From the NCBI GenBank assembly GCA_002709305.1, contig PAQM01000006.1, positions 248,001 through 312,000 on the forward strand: a stretch of DNA of 64,000 nt, given 5' to 3'. Both the position numbers and the translations under genes were made by a program. Source of the stretch: Crocinitomicaceae bacterium (GTDB taxonomy: Bacteria > Bacteroidota > Bacteroidia > Flavobacteriales_D > Crocinitomicaceae). How positions within the stretch are numbered: position 1 is the stretch's first letter; the number at the start of each line of letters is the position of its first letter. This document shows positions 1 to 8,599 of the stretch, in pieces. The notes below the pieces were generated by a model. That model was not told the DNA's origin. It worked only from the letters and a program-made list of their open reading frames with translations, and made no database searches.

Positions 1-1517
1 ATTGTTTTAACAATAGTTTTGCCTTGAGAATAAGATAAAGTCATACCAACACTTGGTTTAGATTTACCAATGTATTCTATTTTTAGTCCTAAAGGGAAAA
101 ATATTTCACTATAATTTGGGATTTTTGTACCATCAATATAGTCTGCATAAAATTGTTCAATACCCCCACCTAATATTTTTTTCAATTCTTGTTTGAATTC
201 TTTTTCAGAAAAACCTCGTTTTTTCTTCATATAATAATTACTATAAAGATCTTGCATGAAATTATCTAAAGATTTTTTTCCATTGTACTTCTTAATAATT
301 TCAACATCAAAAATCATCGCGATTATTGAACCTCTTGAATAATATGACATTGTAGTATTATGACTGTTTTCATTAGGTCTATATGCTTTAATCCAAGCAT
401 CAAAACTTGCGTGAGAAACAGGTTGAACTCTTGAACCTAAAGAACCTTCTACATAATTTAAAGTACTAAACATACTGTTTAAAAAATCAATCTTAGAGTA
501 ATAACCAGCACGATATAAAATCAATTTTTCATAATATGAAGTAAATCCTTCCATAACCCAAAGAAGTGAAGTGAAGTTTTCTTGATCATAATTAAAGGGA
601 CCTAATTCTATTGGACGAATTCGTTTTACATTCCATAAATGAAAATATTCATGAGCTACTAATTTTAAAAACTTTAAATATTCTTCACCTTCATATGTCC
701 AACGATTAACACTTAACACAGTTGAATTCTTATGTTCCAAACCACCCTGCGCATTTACAACATTATGAATAATAAATGTATATTCTTTATTTGGATTATA
801 CCCAAAAACAGCTGTAGCAGATTCAACAATATTTGCCATATCCTTTTGTAGTTTACCAATACTATAATTTCCAAAACCATACATTGCGACTTTATGATTA
901 ACACCCGCTGCTTCAAAGGAAAATAAAAGTTGATTACCAATTTCAATTGGACAGTCAACTAGATGATCATAATTATTAAATTTATAACATCTTGATCCAT
1001 CTATAGCTTTCCAAAGTGTTTCTTCATTAAGCGCTGTTGTAATTTCTTTAAAGGATTTATGAGGAATAATTTCAAGTAGACCCGACTTATTCTTTAAACC
1101 TTCAACATACATAAACACCCCAGAACCGCTAACAAAACCATGAGTCAAATCAAGAAAGCTAGTTCTTACAGAGAGTTCAAAAGCATATACCTCATATTTA
1201 ATAACAACTCTATCTCCTTTAAAACCATTTATTTTCCAAGTATTTTTATCAATTTTTTTTACGCTAACATTATTGCCTTCAAAATCAAAAGCTTTCACTA
1301 AATTCACATTTTTAGCAAACTCTCTTGCCAAATAAGAACCCGGTGCCCAAATAGGCATTTTTAAATTAAATTCAGACTTTTTTAAATCAGAAAGTTCTAT
1401 TTCAACCTGATAATAATGATTTTGAGGTTGATTCATACCCAATTTATACTTAATATTCTGACCAAAAGAAAAAATAACAATGAACAAAAAAAGTATAGAT
1501 AATAATTGTTTAATCAT
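1..1517 (-). CDS. M61 family (glycyl aminopeptidase-like) exported metallopeptidase, C-terminus beyond the window
   Basis: The frame stays open from the ATG at 1517 to the window edge, giving about 505 residues with the C-terminus missing. It starts with a signal peptide (basic MIK, a hydrophobic stretch to about residue 18, ending FGQ), so the product is exported to the periplasm or outer membrane. The zinc motif HEYFH is at residues 289-293, followed by LWNVKRIRP, the hallmark of peptidase family M61. The N-terminal half has the M61 beta-domain pattern (PIWAPGSY). The visible end (about IEYIGKSKP) looks like the start of the PDZ domain that closes these proteins. A second M61 gene without a signal peptide lies at 29882-31591. 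The family removes N-terminal residues, classically Gly or Ala; the substrate here is unknown. It is divergent from 1659-2231. Confidence 0.88.
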   Translation of the reverse strand, partial: MIKQLLSILFLFIVIFSFGQNIKYKLGMNQPQNHYYQVEIELSDLKKSEFNLKMPIWAPGSYLAREFAKNVNLVKAFDFEGNNVSVKKIDKNTWKINGFKGDRVVIKYEVYAFELSVRTSFLDLTHGFVSGSGVFMYVEGLKNKSGLLEIIPHKSFKEITTALNEETLWKAIDGSRCYKFNNYDHLVDCPIEIGNQLLFSFEAAGVNHKVAMYGFGNYSIGKLQKDMANIVESATAVFGYNPNKEYTFIIHNVVNAQGGLEHKNSTVLSVNRWTYEGEEYLKFLKLVAHEYFHLWNVKRIRPIELGPFNYDQENFTSLLWVMEGFTSYYEKLILYRAGYYSKIDFLNSMFSTLNYVEGSLGSRVQPVSHASFDAWIKAYRPNENSHNTTMSYYSRGSIIAMIFDVEIIKKYNGKKSLDNFMQDLYSNYYMKKKRGFSEKEFKQELKKILGGGIEQFYADYIDGTKIPNYSEIFFPLGLKIEYIGKSKPSVGMTLSYSQGKTIVKT

Positions 1518-1658
1518 AATAATATTTTTATCAAATTTAATAATTACAAAATAGATTTACTCTAGTATTTTTTTCTCTTTTTATTTTACGAAAAAAGAAA
1601 TTAATTTAGTGATATTATATTTAATAATAATTAGCCTATTAAATATACTTAATCATTT

Positions 1659-2231
1659 ATGAAAGAATTAAATCCAAATAAATTTCAAAGCCCAATACCA
1701 ATAATTTTCAAATTAAAAAATATTCTTTTGGGAAAGTCAAAGCCTGATATTTATACACAAATAAATTTTACAATAAACCTTGTAATTTGTATGATATTTA
1801 TGTTTTGGAATATTATGAGTTACTTCATAATTAAACTACGTACATTAATTTTTGAATATAAAGGAATACAGATAGAAAAAATCATTAAAAAAAGAGGTTT
1901 AGAATTAGGGTTTGAATCAATTGATTTCTTACCAAGGTTAATAACATTTCATTCAATTGGAATTATTTGCTGGACATTAGTTTTTTTCGGGCTAATAATA
2001 TTATATCGTAAAAAGAAAAATTTCTCATTATTTATTTTAGGGGGTATAACTTTTTATATTGGGATGAGCATATTCTACTTAAATTGGAATTACTTTATCA
2101 AAGACACTACTGCTTTTGATAAAATTGCTTTGTTAGTATTAATAACTAGTACAATAATACATGTCTTTTTAACAAAACATGAAAGATTGGGGAATTCAAT
2201 TAATTTTTTTGGTGAAAATCTAGAAGATTAA
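1659..2231 (+). CDS. Hypothetical multi-pass membrane protein
   Basis: This 190-residue protein is not recognised. It is very rich in Ile, Leu and Phe, with four likely membrane helices near residues 40-60, 93-115, 122-145 and 153-172. A basic loop (RKKKN) sits between the second and third helices. No catalytic motif is visible. It stands alone on the plus strand between the divergent M61 gene and the convergent aroK, and its last 32 bases overlap the 3' end of aroK on the other strand. The ATG at 1659 follows an AT-rich leader with no Shine-Dalgarno site. Similar small membrane proteins of unknown role are common in Flavobacteriales. Confidence 0.6.
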   Translation: MKELNPNKFQSPIPIIFKLKNILLGKSKPDIYTQINFTINLVICMIFMFWNIMSYFIIKLRTLIFEYKGIQIEKIIKKRGLELGFESIDFLPRLITFHSIGIICWTLVFFGLIILYRKKKNFSLFILGGITFYIGMSIFYLNWNYFIKDTTAFDKIALLVLITSTIIHVFLTKHERLGNSINFFGENLED

Positions 2232-2721
2232 TTAGCGATATAATATTATTTGGGGTTTGATCTTTTCGATTTAAAATCAATTGAGATTTTTTATAATATT
2301 CATCTCTTATTTTCATTTCTTTTTTAATAAAACTAATTAATTCATCATTATTTAAATCTTTAATTAACGGTCTTTTTTTTGAATTATGCAGTCTATGAGC
2401 TAACTCTTTAACAGAACGGTTCAAATAACAAGTGATCCCTAATTCATTAAGAAAGGAGATGTTATTTTTATAACAAGGGGTTCCACCACCGGTAGATAAA
2501 ACAAAATTTGATTTATTAATTAAACTCCTAATATAATTAAACTCCATATTACGAAATTTAACTTCACCAAAATCATGAAAGATTTTTTCAATAGACAAAT
2601 TATATTTTTTTTCTATTTCAGAATCTGAATCAATAAATGGAATATTTAATTTTCTAGCAATCTTTTTACCAATTGTTGTTTTTCCAGAACCCATGAAACC
2701 TACAATAATAATTCTACACAT
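2200..2721 (-). CDS. aroK: Shikimate kinase
   Basis: Phosphorylates shikimate to shikimate 3-phosphate with ATP, the fifth step from DAHP to chorismate, in the cytoplasm. The 173-residue length is normal. The Walker A motif GFMGSGKTT is at residues 8-16, the shikimate-binding acidic DSDSE at 31-35, an Arg in the KFRNME segment at position 56 (the usual shikimate-contact Arg), and the GGG triplet at 77-79. A lid-type segment (KKRPL) follows near residue 115. The chorismate made is also the substrate of the menF product encoded at 50516. Starts with ATG; converges on and overlaps the membrane-protein gene 1659-2231. Confidence 0.95.
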   Translation of the reverse strand: MCRIIIVGFMGSGKTTIGKKIARKLNIPFIDSDSEIEKKYNLSIEKIFHDFGEVKFRNMEFNYIRSLINKSNFVLSTGGGTPCYKNNISFLNELGITCYLNRSVKELAHRLHNSKKRPLIKDLNNDELISFIKKEMKIRDEYYKKSQLILNRKDQTPNNIISLINLLDFHQKN

Positions 2722-2795
2722 GATTAATATAAAAAGTAATGATAAAATTATTGAAAATAAATTTTAATATATGATAACTCTAAATTGAAAAACAG

Positions 2796-2825
2796 TTGAA
2801 AAAATGAAAAATACATGTATATTTG
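2796..2825 (+). promoter_or_regulatory. Bacteroidota promoter of tRNA-Lys
   Basis: TTG at 2796-2798, a 19-base spacer, then TATATTTG at 2818-2825, an exact match to the Bacteroidota TTG/TAnnTTTG sigma-A promoter. The tRNA starts 20 bases after the -7 box, which suits a short leader removed by RNase P. Confidence 0.8.
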
Positions 2826-2844
2826 CATCCGCATAAAGTATACC

Positions 2845-2917
2845 GATCTGGTAGCTCAGCTGGTAGAGCAACGCCCTTTTAAGGCGTGGGTCCTGGGTTC
2901 GAACCCCAGCCAGATCA
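2845..2917 (+). tRNA. tRNA-Lys (anticodon TTT)
   Basis: A complete 73-base cloverleaf. The acceptor stem GATCTGG pairs with CCAGATC (2910-2916), with discriminator A at 2917. The D arm is GCTC...GAGC. The anticodon stem ACGCC/GGCGT encloses the loop CTTTTAA, giving anticodon TTT. The T arm carries GGTTCGAACCC. The 3' CCA is not encoded (the genome continues CAA). It is a single-gene unit with its own promoter (2796-2825) and terminator (2919-2949). Confidence 0.97.
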
Positions 2918-2918
2918 C

Positions 2919-2949
2919 AAAAAGGAAGCTTAAATAAGCTTCCTTTTTT
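2919..2949 (+). terminator. Intrinsic terminator after tRNA-Lys, probably bidirectional
   Basis: A 13-base-pair stem (2920-2932 with 2935-2947, core GGAAGCTTA/TAAGCTTCC) with a two-base loop runs into a T tract. The A tract on the left makes it a T tract on the minus strand, so it can also end the pseudouridine synthase transcript arriving from 2971. Confidence 0.85.
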
Positions 2950-2970
2950 AATTTTCCAAAAAAACTTAAT

Positions 2971-3684
2971 TTAAAAAGAAATATTTTCTTTAAAATGTTT
3001 CCATAAAGTGTCATTGGGAACTGGTGCAATAATGCTAATTATTTCTTTTTTAGTAGGGTGCTCAAATATAAGTTTTCTAGCATGTAAATGAATAGAATAA
3101 TCACTATTAGCTCTCCTGGCACCATATTTCACATCTCCTTTTATTATACAACCAATCTGAGCTAATTGACAACGAATCTGATGATGTCTTCCTGTTTCTA
3201 ATGTAATCTCTAATAAATGATAATTATCTGAAGATGCTAACCAATTATAATTTAATATTGCCTCTTTTGATCCATTAACATGTTTATCAAAAGCATAAGA
3301 TTTATTTTGTTTTATATTCTTCTTTAAATAATGTCTCAGTTTAGCGGATTTTTGATTTGGTTTTTTTTCAACAACTGCCCAATATACTTTATTAATTGAC
3401 CTATTACGAAACTGTTGATTTAACCTTGATAAAGCTTTGGAAGTACGAGCAAAAACTATTGCCCCACTTGTTGGACGATCTAATCTATGTACCAAACCAC
3501 AAAAAACATTTCCTGGTTTATTATATTTTTCTTTAATATAATCCTTTATAAATTCTATAATTGGTTTATCACCAGTCTTGTCACTTTGAACAATTTCTGA
3601 AGATTTTTTATTAATAACTATAATATGATTATCCTCATAAAGAATAAAACTTTTTTGAAAATCATAAGCTAAAAAACTTTTCAA
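2971..3684 (-). CDS. RluA-family 23S rRNA/tRNA pseudouridine synthase without S4 domain
   Basis: Isomerises specific uridines in rRNA or tRNA to pseudouridine. The catalytic motif HRLDRPTSG has the nucleophilic Asp at residue 69. ETGRHHQIRCQLA and the KYGARR segment are the usual RluA-family substrate and fold motifs. At 237 residues it lacks the N-terminal S4 domain, like RluA/TruC-type members, so the exact target base cannot be assigned. The reading frame has no early ATG: TTG at 3684 is the best start, with ATT codons just upstream as alternatives. It follows panB by about 20 bases on the same strand and is probably co-transcribed with it. Confidence 0.85.
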   Translation of the reverse strand: MKSFLAYDFQKSFILYEDNHIIVINKKSSEIVQSDKTGDKPIIEFIKDYIKEKYNKPGNVFCGLVHRLDRPTSGAIVFARTSKALSRLNQQFRNRSINKVYWAVVEKKPNQKSAKLRHYLKKNIKQNKSYAFDKHVNGSKEAILNYNWLASSDNYHLLEITLETGRHHQIRCQLAQIGCIIKGDVKYGARRANSDYSIHLHARKLIFEHPTKKEIISIIAPVPNDTLWKHFKENISF

Positions 3685-3704
3685 AATAAAAAGAAATATG
3701 ATAT

Positions 3705-4520
3705 TTAATATTGTTCAGATTCATTAGGAAAATCATTAGATTTAACATCATTTATATATCTTTGAAAAGATTCTTTCATTTCCTTATGTAAATTATTATA
3801 CTTTCTTAAAAATCTTGGGTTAAACTCGTTATTTATACCCAACATATCATGAACAACTAAAACCTGTCCATCAACCTTATTTCCAGCTCCAATTCCAATA
3901 ATTGGAATAGTTAATTCCTTAGCAACACGGGAAGCTAAATCTGAAGGTATTTTTTCAAGAACTATAGCAAAACAACCTGCTTTTTCTAAAGCTTTAGCAT
4001 CATTAATTAATCTATCTGCCTCCTCTTTTTCTTTCGCTCTAACTACATATGTGCCAAATTTGTATATTGACTGAGGCGTTAAGCCTAAATGTCCCATTAC
4101 AGGTATACCAGCTGTCAAAATACGTTCAACTGATTCTAATATCTCTTTACCTCCCTCCATTTTCACAGCGTGACCTCCAGATTCTTTCATTATTTTAATA
4201 GCACTAAATAACGCTTCCTTCGAATTACCTTGATAAGAACCAAAAGGCATATCTACAACAACAAGAGCTCTTTCCACTCCTCGAACTACAGAAGAAGCAT
4301 GATAAATCATCTGATCTAAAGTTATGGGAAGTGTAGTTTCATGACCTGCCATTATATTAGAAGCTGAATCGCCGACGAGTATCACATCAATTCCTGAATC
4401 ATCAATAATTTTAGCCATAGTATAATCATAAGCTGTTAGCATTGAAATTTTTTCACACTCATTTTTCATTGTTTGAAGTACATGAGTTGTTACTTTTTTA
4501 ACATTTTTATGAACTGACAT
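3705..4520 (-). CDS. panB: 3-methyl-2-oxobutanoate hydroxymethyltransferase
   Basis: Transfers a hydroxymethyl group from 5,10-methylene-tetrahydrofolate to 2-oxoisovalerate to make ketopantoate, the first committed step of pantothenate and CoA synthesis. The 271-residue length is right. Family segments in order are [10 protein letters not shown] near residue 28, ILVGDSASN with the metal-binding Asp near 50, VDMPFGSYQ near 90, VKMEGG near 118, [14 protein letters not shown] near 138 and [14 protein letters not shown] near 207. No panC or panD lies nearby. The pseudouridine synthase gene follows on the same strand. A -7 box (4540-4547) lies 20 bases upstream of the ATG. Confidence 0.96.
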   Translation of the reverse strand: MSVHKNVKKVTTHVLQTMKNECEKISMLTAYDYTMAKIIDDSGIDVILVGDSASNIMAGHETTLPITLDQMIYHASSVVRGVERALVVVDMPFGSYQGNSKEALFSAIKIMKESGGHAVKMEGGKEILESVERILTAGIPVMGHLGLTPQSIYKFGTYVVRAKEKEEADRLINDAKALEKAGCFAIVLEKIPSDLASRVAKELTIPIIGIGAGNKVDGQVLVVHDMLGINNEFNPRFLRKYNNLHKEMKESFQRYINDVKSNDFPNESEQY

Positions 4521-4539
4521 ATTTCTATAAAATTTTAAA

Positions 4540-4547
4540 CAAATTTA
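4540..4547 (-). promoter_or_regulatory. Candidate -7 box for panB
   Basis: TAAATTTG on the minus strand matches TAnnTTTG exactly and ends 20 bases before the panB ATG. No TTG lies at the 19-base spacing, so only half the promoter is convincing. Confidence 0.45.
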
Positions 4548-4644
4548 AATATTTAATATTTCGGAAATACCTTTGATTAATCTTTATTTATAATAAAATG
4601 AGAAATAAAAAACATTTCGTTATATACTTTATCGAAATTATTTG

Positions 4645-4652
4645 TAATTTTG
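4645..4652 (+). promoter_or_regulatory. Candidate -7 box for rplS
   Basis: TAATTTTG matches TAnnTTTG and lies 28 bases before the rplS ATG. No good -33 TTG is found 19 bases upstream, although TTTCG occurs further out. Confidence 0.5.
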
Positions 4653-4680
4653 CAGCCAATTAGTTTTATTTTACAAAGAC

Positions 4681-5034
4681 ATGAATTTTATAAAAAACCT
4701 TGAGAAAGAATTAGTCGAAGCTAATAATATACCAAAGTTTAAAAGTGGTGATACTATAACTGTTTCTTATAAAATTAGAGAAGGTTCTAAAGAACGTATA
4801 CAACAATTTCAAGGTGTTGTATTACAACGTAAAGGATCAGGAATTACAGAAACTTTTACTATTCGAAAAATGTCAGGTAATGTTGGTGTTGAAAGAATTT
4901 TCCCAATTTCTTCTCCTTTCATAGATAAAATTGTAGTCAATAAGAAAGGTGTTGTTCGTAGAGCCCGAATATTTTATTTCAGAGAAAGAACAGGTAAATC
5001 TGCAAGAATTAAAGAAAAGAGAGTTTTTAAATAA
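4681..5034 (+). CDS. rplS: 50S ribosomal protein L19
   Basis: A structural protein of the large subunit at the 30S-50S interface. The 117-residue protein has the whole L19 pattern: [16 protein letters not shown] near residue 20, [16 protein letters not shown] near 39, [18 protein letters not shown] near 59 and a basic C-terminus. It is a single-gene unit, with its own -7 box (4645-4652) and a strong hairpin terminator (5070-5100). It is not linked to rpsP/trmD, as is usual in Bacteroidota. Starts with ATG at 4681. Confidence 0.97.
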   Translation: MNFIKNLEKELVEANNIPKFKSGDTITVSYKIREGSKERIQQFQGVVLQRKGSGITETFTIRKMSGNVGVERIFPISSPFIDKIVVNKKGVVRRARIFYFRERTGKSARIKEKRVFK

Positions 5035-5069
5035 TCTGACTCTTTTTTATAATATAAATGTTATACAAT

Positions 5070-5100
5070 AGCCTTTTATCATATGATAAAAGGCTTTTTT
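5070..5100 (+). terminator. Intrinsic terminator of rplS
   Basis: The near-perfect palindrome AGCCTTTTATC/GATAAAAGGCT (5070-5095, 11-pair arms) is followed directly by a T tract. It lies between rplS and the GH25 gene, whose ATG is only 11 bases further on. Confidence 0.9.
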
Positions 5101-5110
5101 ATTTTAATCT

Positions 5111-5818
5111 ATGTTTAAAACTAAAAAAATAAATTTGCAGATTTTATTTACTTCCTTTCTTATCATCGGATTATTGATAATATACAAAAACATTAAAATA
5201 AATAATAATGATAATATTAAATTAAAAGAAATACCAAACTCTTTTAAAGTATATGGTATTGACGTATCACATTATCAAAAAAAAATAAATTGGGACTTTT
5301 TTAAAAAGAATGACTCATTAATAAAATTCGTTTATTGCAAAGCAACAGAAGGAATTAACTTCATTGATCCACAATGGAAAAACAATAGATTAAAGCTTAT
5401 AGAATTAAATATAAAAAATGGTGCATATCACTTCTTTAATCCAAAATTAGATCCAATAAAACAAGCAAATCATTTTCTAGCTAATTATACATATAAAAAA
5501 AATGACCTTCCTCCTGTTTTAGATTCTGAAATAGAAATTGAACCTACTGAGAAATTGATTAAAAACATTAAGTTATGGCTAATACATATAGAAAAGACAA
5601 CTAATCAAAGACCAATTATTTATACATCTTATTATCTATATAAAAAAATACTTAAAAAACATTTTAAAGAATATAAATTTTGGATTGCAAATTATTCAAA
5701 AACCCCCAATAGAGTAATTGATAAAAACATCATTTTTTGGCAATATTCTGATGAAGGTAAAATTGCCGGAATTTCTGGCAATGTTGACCTAAATATTTCA
5801 AAAATAGATTTTAATTGA
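5111..5818 (+). CDS. GH25 family lysozyme (N,O-diacetylmuramidase), membrane-anchored or secreted
   Basis: Predicted to cleave the MurNAc-GlcNAc bond of peptidoglycan. After a short basic start, a hydrophobic segment at about residues 10-25 acts as a signal anchor or uncleaved signal. The GH25 domain fills residues 46-233: GIDVSHYQ with the conserved Asp at 51, FVYCKATEG near 73, GAYHFF near 104, the catalytic DSE pair (D138, E140), PIIYTS near 167 and FWQYS near 213, all diagnostic. The length is that of a single-domain member with no wall-binding repeats. The role may be cell-wall remodelling or attack on other cells; sequence alone does not decide. It converges on the methyltransferase gene. 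Confidence 0.9.
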   Translation: MFKTKKINLQILFTSFLIIGLLIIYKNIKINNNDNIKLKEIPNSFKVYGIDVSHYQKKINWDFFKKNDSLIKFVYCKATEGINFIDPQWKNNRLKLIELNIKNGAYHFFNPKLDPIKQANHFLANYTYKKNDLPPVLDSEIEIEPTEKLIKNIKLWLIHIEKTTNQRPIIYTSYYLYKKILKKHFKEYKFWIANYSKTPNRVIDKNIIFWQYSDEGKIAGISGNVDLNISKIDFN

Positions 5819-5842
5819 AACTAATATTAATAATTCAAAAAA

Positions 5843-6460
5843 CTATTTTTTTTGAAAATTACAAAAAACAAAATCTTGTACTGTATTAAATGGAGTAATA
5901 TGCTCTACATTACAAGATGACAAAATTGATAACTTATTGAATAATGTCTTTAAATCATTTTCAGAGTATTGTCTAATTGGAATACCACTACATTTTAAAG
6001 GACCAAATTTAGAAAAAGTACCAACTGTAAAGTATCCATTAATATTTAAAGAATTAGAAACTAAATCAATATATCTTTCAATATTTTTTTTATTAATTAT
6101 AAAATGGAATAAAGCTCGATCATGCCAAAAATCATATTTTTCCTTTGGATAAAAATCATTAATGTCTTTAATTATCCAATTAACTTTAGTAGCATTTTTC
6201 CCTAACCTTGATTTAGCTCTATCTATTGCAATCTTTGATATATCTAATACAGTAATTTTTTCATATCCTTGCTGTAATAAATAATCAACAAATAAAGAAT
6301 TCCCACCACCAACATCGATAATAGAAGACTCTTTACTCAAATTAGCGATTTTAAATAATGAAATAGAAGTTGATGGAGTTTCTTGAAACCAACTCATTTC
6401 ATTATTCTGTTTTGAAAAATAAATATTTTCCCAATGTTTTTTTAAATCAAAATTTGACAT
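5843..6460 (-). CDS. Class I SAM-dependent methyltransferase
   Basis: A 205-residue Rossmann-type methyltransferase. Motif I is IIDVGGGNSLFVD at residues 47-59, a second acidic strand end (VLDIS) at about 72-76 should bind the SAM ribose, and the DFWHDRALFHF segment near 108 is typical of the small-molecule methyltransferase group that includes tellurite- and thiopurine-type enzymes. The N-terminal KKHWENIYFSK and MSWFQ are also typical of it. The substrate is unknown. The ATG is one base after the stop of the PorE-like gene, so the two are almost certainly one transcript. Confidence 0.8.
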   Translation of the reverse strand: MSNFDLKKHWENIYFSKQNNEMSWFQETPSTSISLFKIANLSKESSIIDVGGGNSLFVDYLLQQGYEKITVLDISKIAIDRAKSRLGKNATKVNWIIKDINDFYPKEKYDFWHDRALFHFIINKKNIERYIDLVSNSLNINGYFTVGTFSKFGPLKCSGIPIRQYSENDLKTLFNKLSILSSCNVEHITPFNTVQDFVFCNFQKK

Positions 6461-6461
6461 T

Positions 6462-8483
6462 TTACATTTCTAAAATTACAAAATCAGTTCGTCTATTTTT
6501 TGCTCTATTTATAAACGAATTATTTTCAAATTTAGGTTTAGATTCACCAAAACCTTTAGCTAGCAAACGTTCTTCCTTTATTCCTAAAAAAATCAAATAA
6601 TCTTTAACTATTCTAGCCCGATCATTGGATAAAGTAAGATTATTATCATAATCACCTATATCATCTGTATGACCTTGAACCGATACTTTTATAGTAGGAT
6701 TTTCGTCTAAAAACCTTTTAAATCCTTTTAAAATAAATTTAGAAAGATTATTTAGTTCAAATGAATTTGTTTCAAAAAGAATGTCATTAATAGTATATGA
6801 TTCATTTAATTTTATTTTTTTTAAACTAAGATTTTTATCCCGAAAAACAACATCGTTTTTTTCAAATTCTGATCTATTTATAACTCTAGAATCAAATGAA
6901 TAACCACTTTTCTTAACAGTAATCATGATGTCTTCTTTTTTATTTTTTTTAACTATTGCTGCATATTTACCATCACTACCATTAACCTTGATTTGATTTA
7001 AATCACCTGATTCTTCATAAGCAATTTCAATAATTGCATCTTTAACAGAAGCTCCATATTCGTCTTTTAATTCTCCCTTTATAACTGCAACAGGTTTTGG
7101 TCTTGCATCTTCATATAACTCAAATGAGTAAATATCCCAATTACCCGACTGACGAGAAGAAAAATAAGCAGTCTGACCGTCAATTGAAACAAACAAACCT
7201 AATTCATCTGATCTTGAATTAATTGGATATCCAATATTTTTTGGAGTACTCCAAATACCATTTTCACATCTAGTATAAAAAATATCTAAACCACCTAACC
7301 CTGGCCTATTTTTTGAACATTCAGAAACAAAATAAAGAGTTTCACTATCTTGGTGTAAGAAAGGACTTTTATCTTTTCCATCTGTATTTATTTCATTAAA
7401 TGGTCTTGCATCTCCCCAATCACCATTTTCTTCTCTTCTAACTATATAAATATCATTATCCCTAGAATCTGGGCGATTTACAACATAAAATAATGTATTT
7501 CCATCAGATGATAATGATGGTTGTCCTTCCCAACCATTTGGAGTATTAATTTTATCTCCCATATTTTTAAGTTCCGACCATTTGAATTTATTATTTTCAG
7601 ATTCAGAAATCTCAAAAGTAGTTGTATATAAATCACAATTCATATAATCTTGACCATAAATTTCTTCTTTTTTACAAGCGCAAATAATCATTTCTTTATT
7701 ATCAACAGAAAGTGTAGCAGCTCCATAACTATTAACAGAGCCATTATTAAAAGGTTCAGTTAATGGCTTTCCACTATCAAAATATGAATTAATTGACTCT
7801 CGTTTAGAAAAAGTTATTTCCTCTACAATATTTGATCTAATACTACCTAGATCACTTCGATCTAATTGACGGGTATAAAACATTAACTCATTATCAGGAG
7901 ATATCATTGGGAAATACTCATTATTAGATGTACTAACATTATCAACAAGTTTTGGATTATATGGAACGACTTTTGATTTGATTAGAATGTTGTTTTCTAA
8001 TTCAACTAACACATCATCAACTTGACTAAGTTTATTAATATAATCATCTGGATATTTATCTGGATTAGAATGGTTAAACTCTTTAAACTCCTTAAACCAT
8101 TTAATAGCATCTGTATACTCTCCTTGTGAATAATTAATAACCCCTAAATAAAATGAAATATTTGCATGAAAATCATTACATAAATCTCTCGATTTAGTTA
8201 ACATATCCTTAGACTTTTGAATATTTTCAACTGAGTTTTGATTATTTATCAAACTCAAATTATAAACATACATTCCATATTCATAATAAACTCTTGCATT
8301 ATCACTCCCTTTATTCAATGCATCATCAAATAATTGAATTGAAATCCTATTATCCTTAGAGTTTAATGCTTTATCGATCAATTTTAACACTTTTTTTGAT
8401 GGATTATTACATTGGCAATATGACTGAGAAAAAGAACATATTGACAAAATCAAAAAAATAATAAAAGATAGATGCCTATTCAT
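6462..8483 (-). CDS. PorE-like OmpA-family protein: TPR, PD40 propeller, CarboxypepD_reg and OmpA domains
   Basis: A 673-residue exported protein with a signal peptide to about residue 22. In order: TPR-like helices (about 30-155), a WD40/PD40-type propeller (about 170-460, repeats such as YFPMISPDNELMFYTRQ and PSLSSDGNTLFYV), a CarboxypepD_reg domain (about 468-545) and an OmpA C-terminal domain (about 555-673; VQGHTDDIGDYDNN and the NDRARIV segment with the Asp/Arg pair that binds diaminopimelate). The same domain order is known from Porphyromonas PorE, which links the type IX secretion machine to peptidoglycan; other Bacteroidota OmpA proteins share it, so the T9SS role is inferred. A Cys near the cleavage site could make it a lipoprotein, but no clear lipobox is seen. 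Confidence 0.85.
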   Translation of the reverse strand: MNRHLSFIIFLILSICSFSQSYCQCNNPSKKVLKLIDKALNSKDNRISIQLFDDALNKGSDNARVYYEYGMYVYNLSLINNQNSVENIQKSKDMLTKSRDLCNDFHANISFYLGVINYSQGEYTDAIKWFKEFKEFNHSNPDKYPDDYINKLSQVDDVLVELENNILIKSKVVPYNPKLVDNVSTSNNEYFPMISPDNELMFYTRQLDRSDLGSIRSNIVEEITFSKRESINSYFDSGKPLTEPFNNGSVNSYGAATLSVDNKEMIICACKKEEIYGQDYMNCDLYTTTFEISESENNKFKWSELKNMGDKINTPNGWEGQPSLSSDGNTLFYVVNRPDSRDNDIYIVRREENGDWGDARPFNEINTDGKDKSPFLHQDSETLYFVSECSKNRPGLGGLDIFYTRCENGIWSTPKNIGYPINSRSDELGLFVSIDGQTAYFSSRQSGNWDIYSFELYEDARPKPVAVIKGELKDEYGASVKDAIIEIAYEESGDLNQIKVNGSDGKYAAIVKKNKKEDIMITVKKSGYSFDSRVINRSEFEKNDVVFRDKNLSLKKIKLNESYTINDILFETNSFELNNLSKFILKGFKRFLDENPTIKVSVQGHTDDIGDYDNNLTLSNDRARIVKDYLIFLGIKEERLLAKGFGESKPKFENNSFINRAKNRRTDFVILEM

Positions 8484-8599
8484 ATAAATAACACATAATT
8501 ATAGAATTATAAAAATAGTGAATCAACTATAATTATTTATAATTAAATTATTACATTTTTTATTTAATTTCGCTCTTTAAATCTTAAAATAAATTTATT

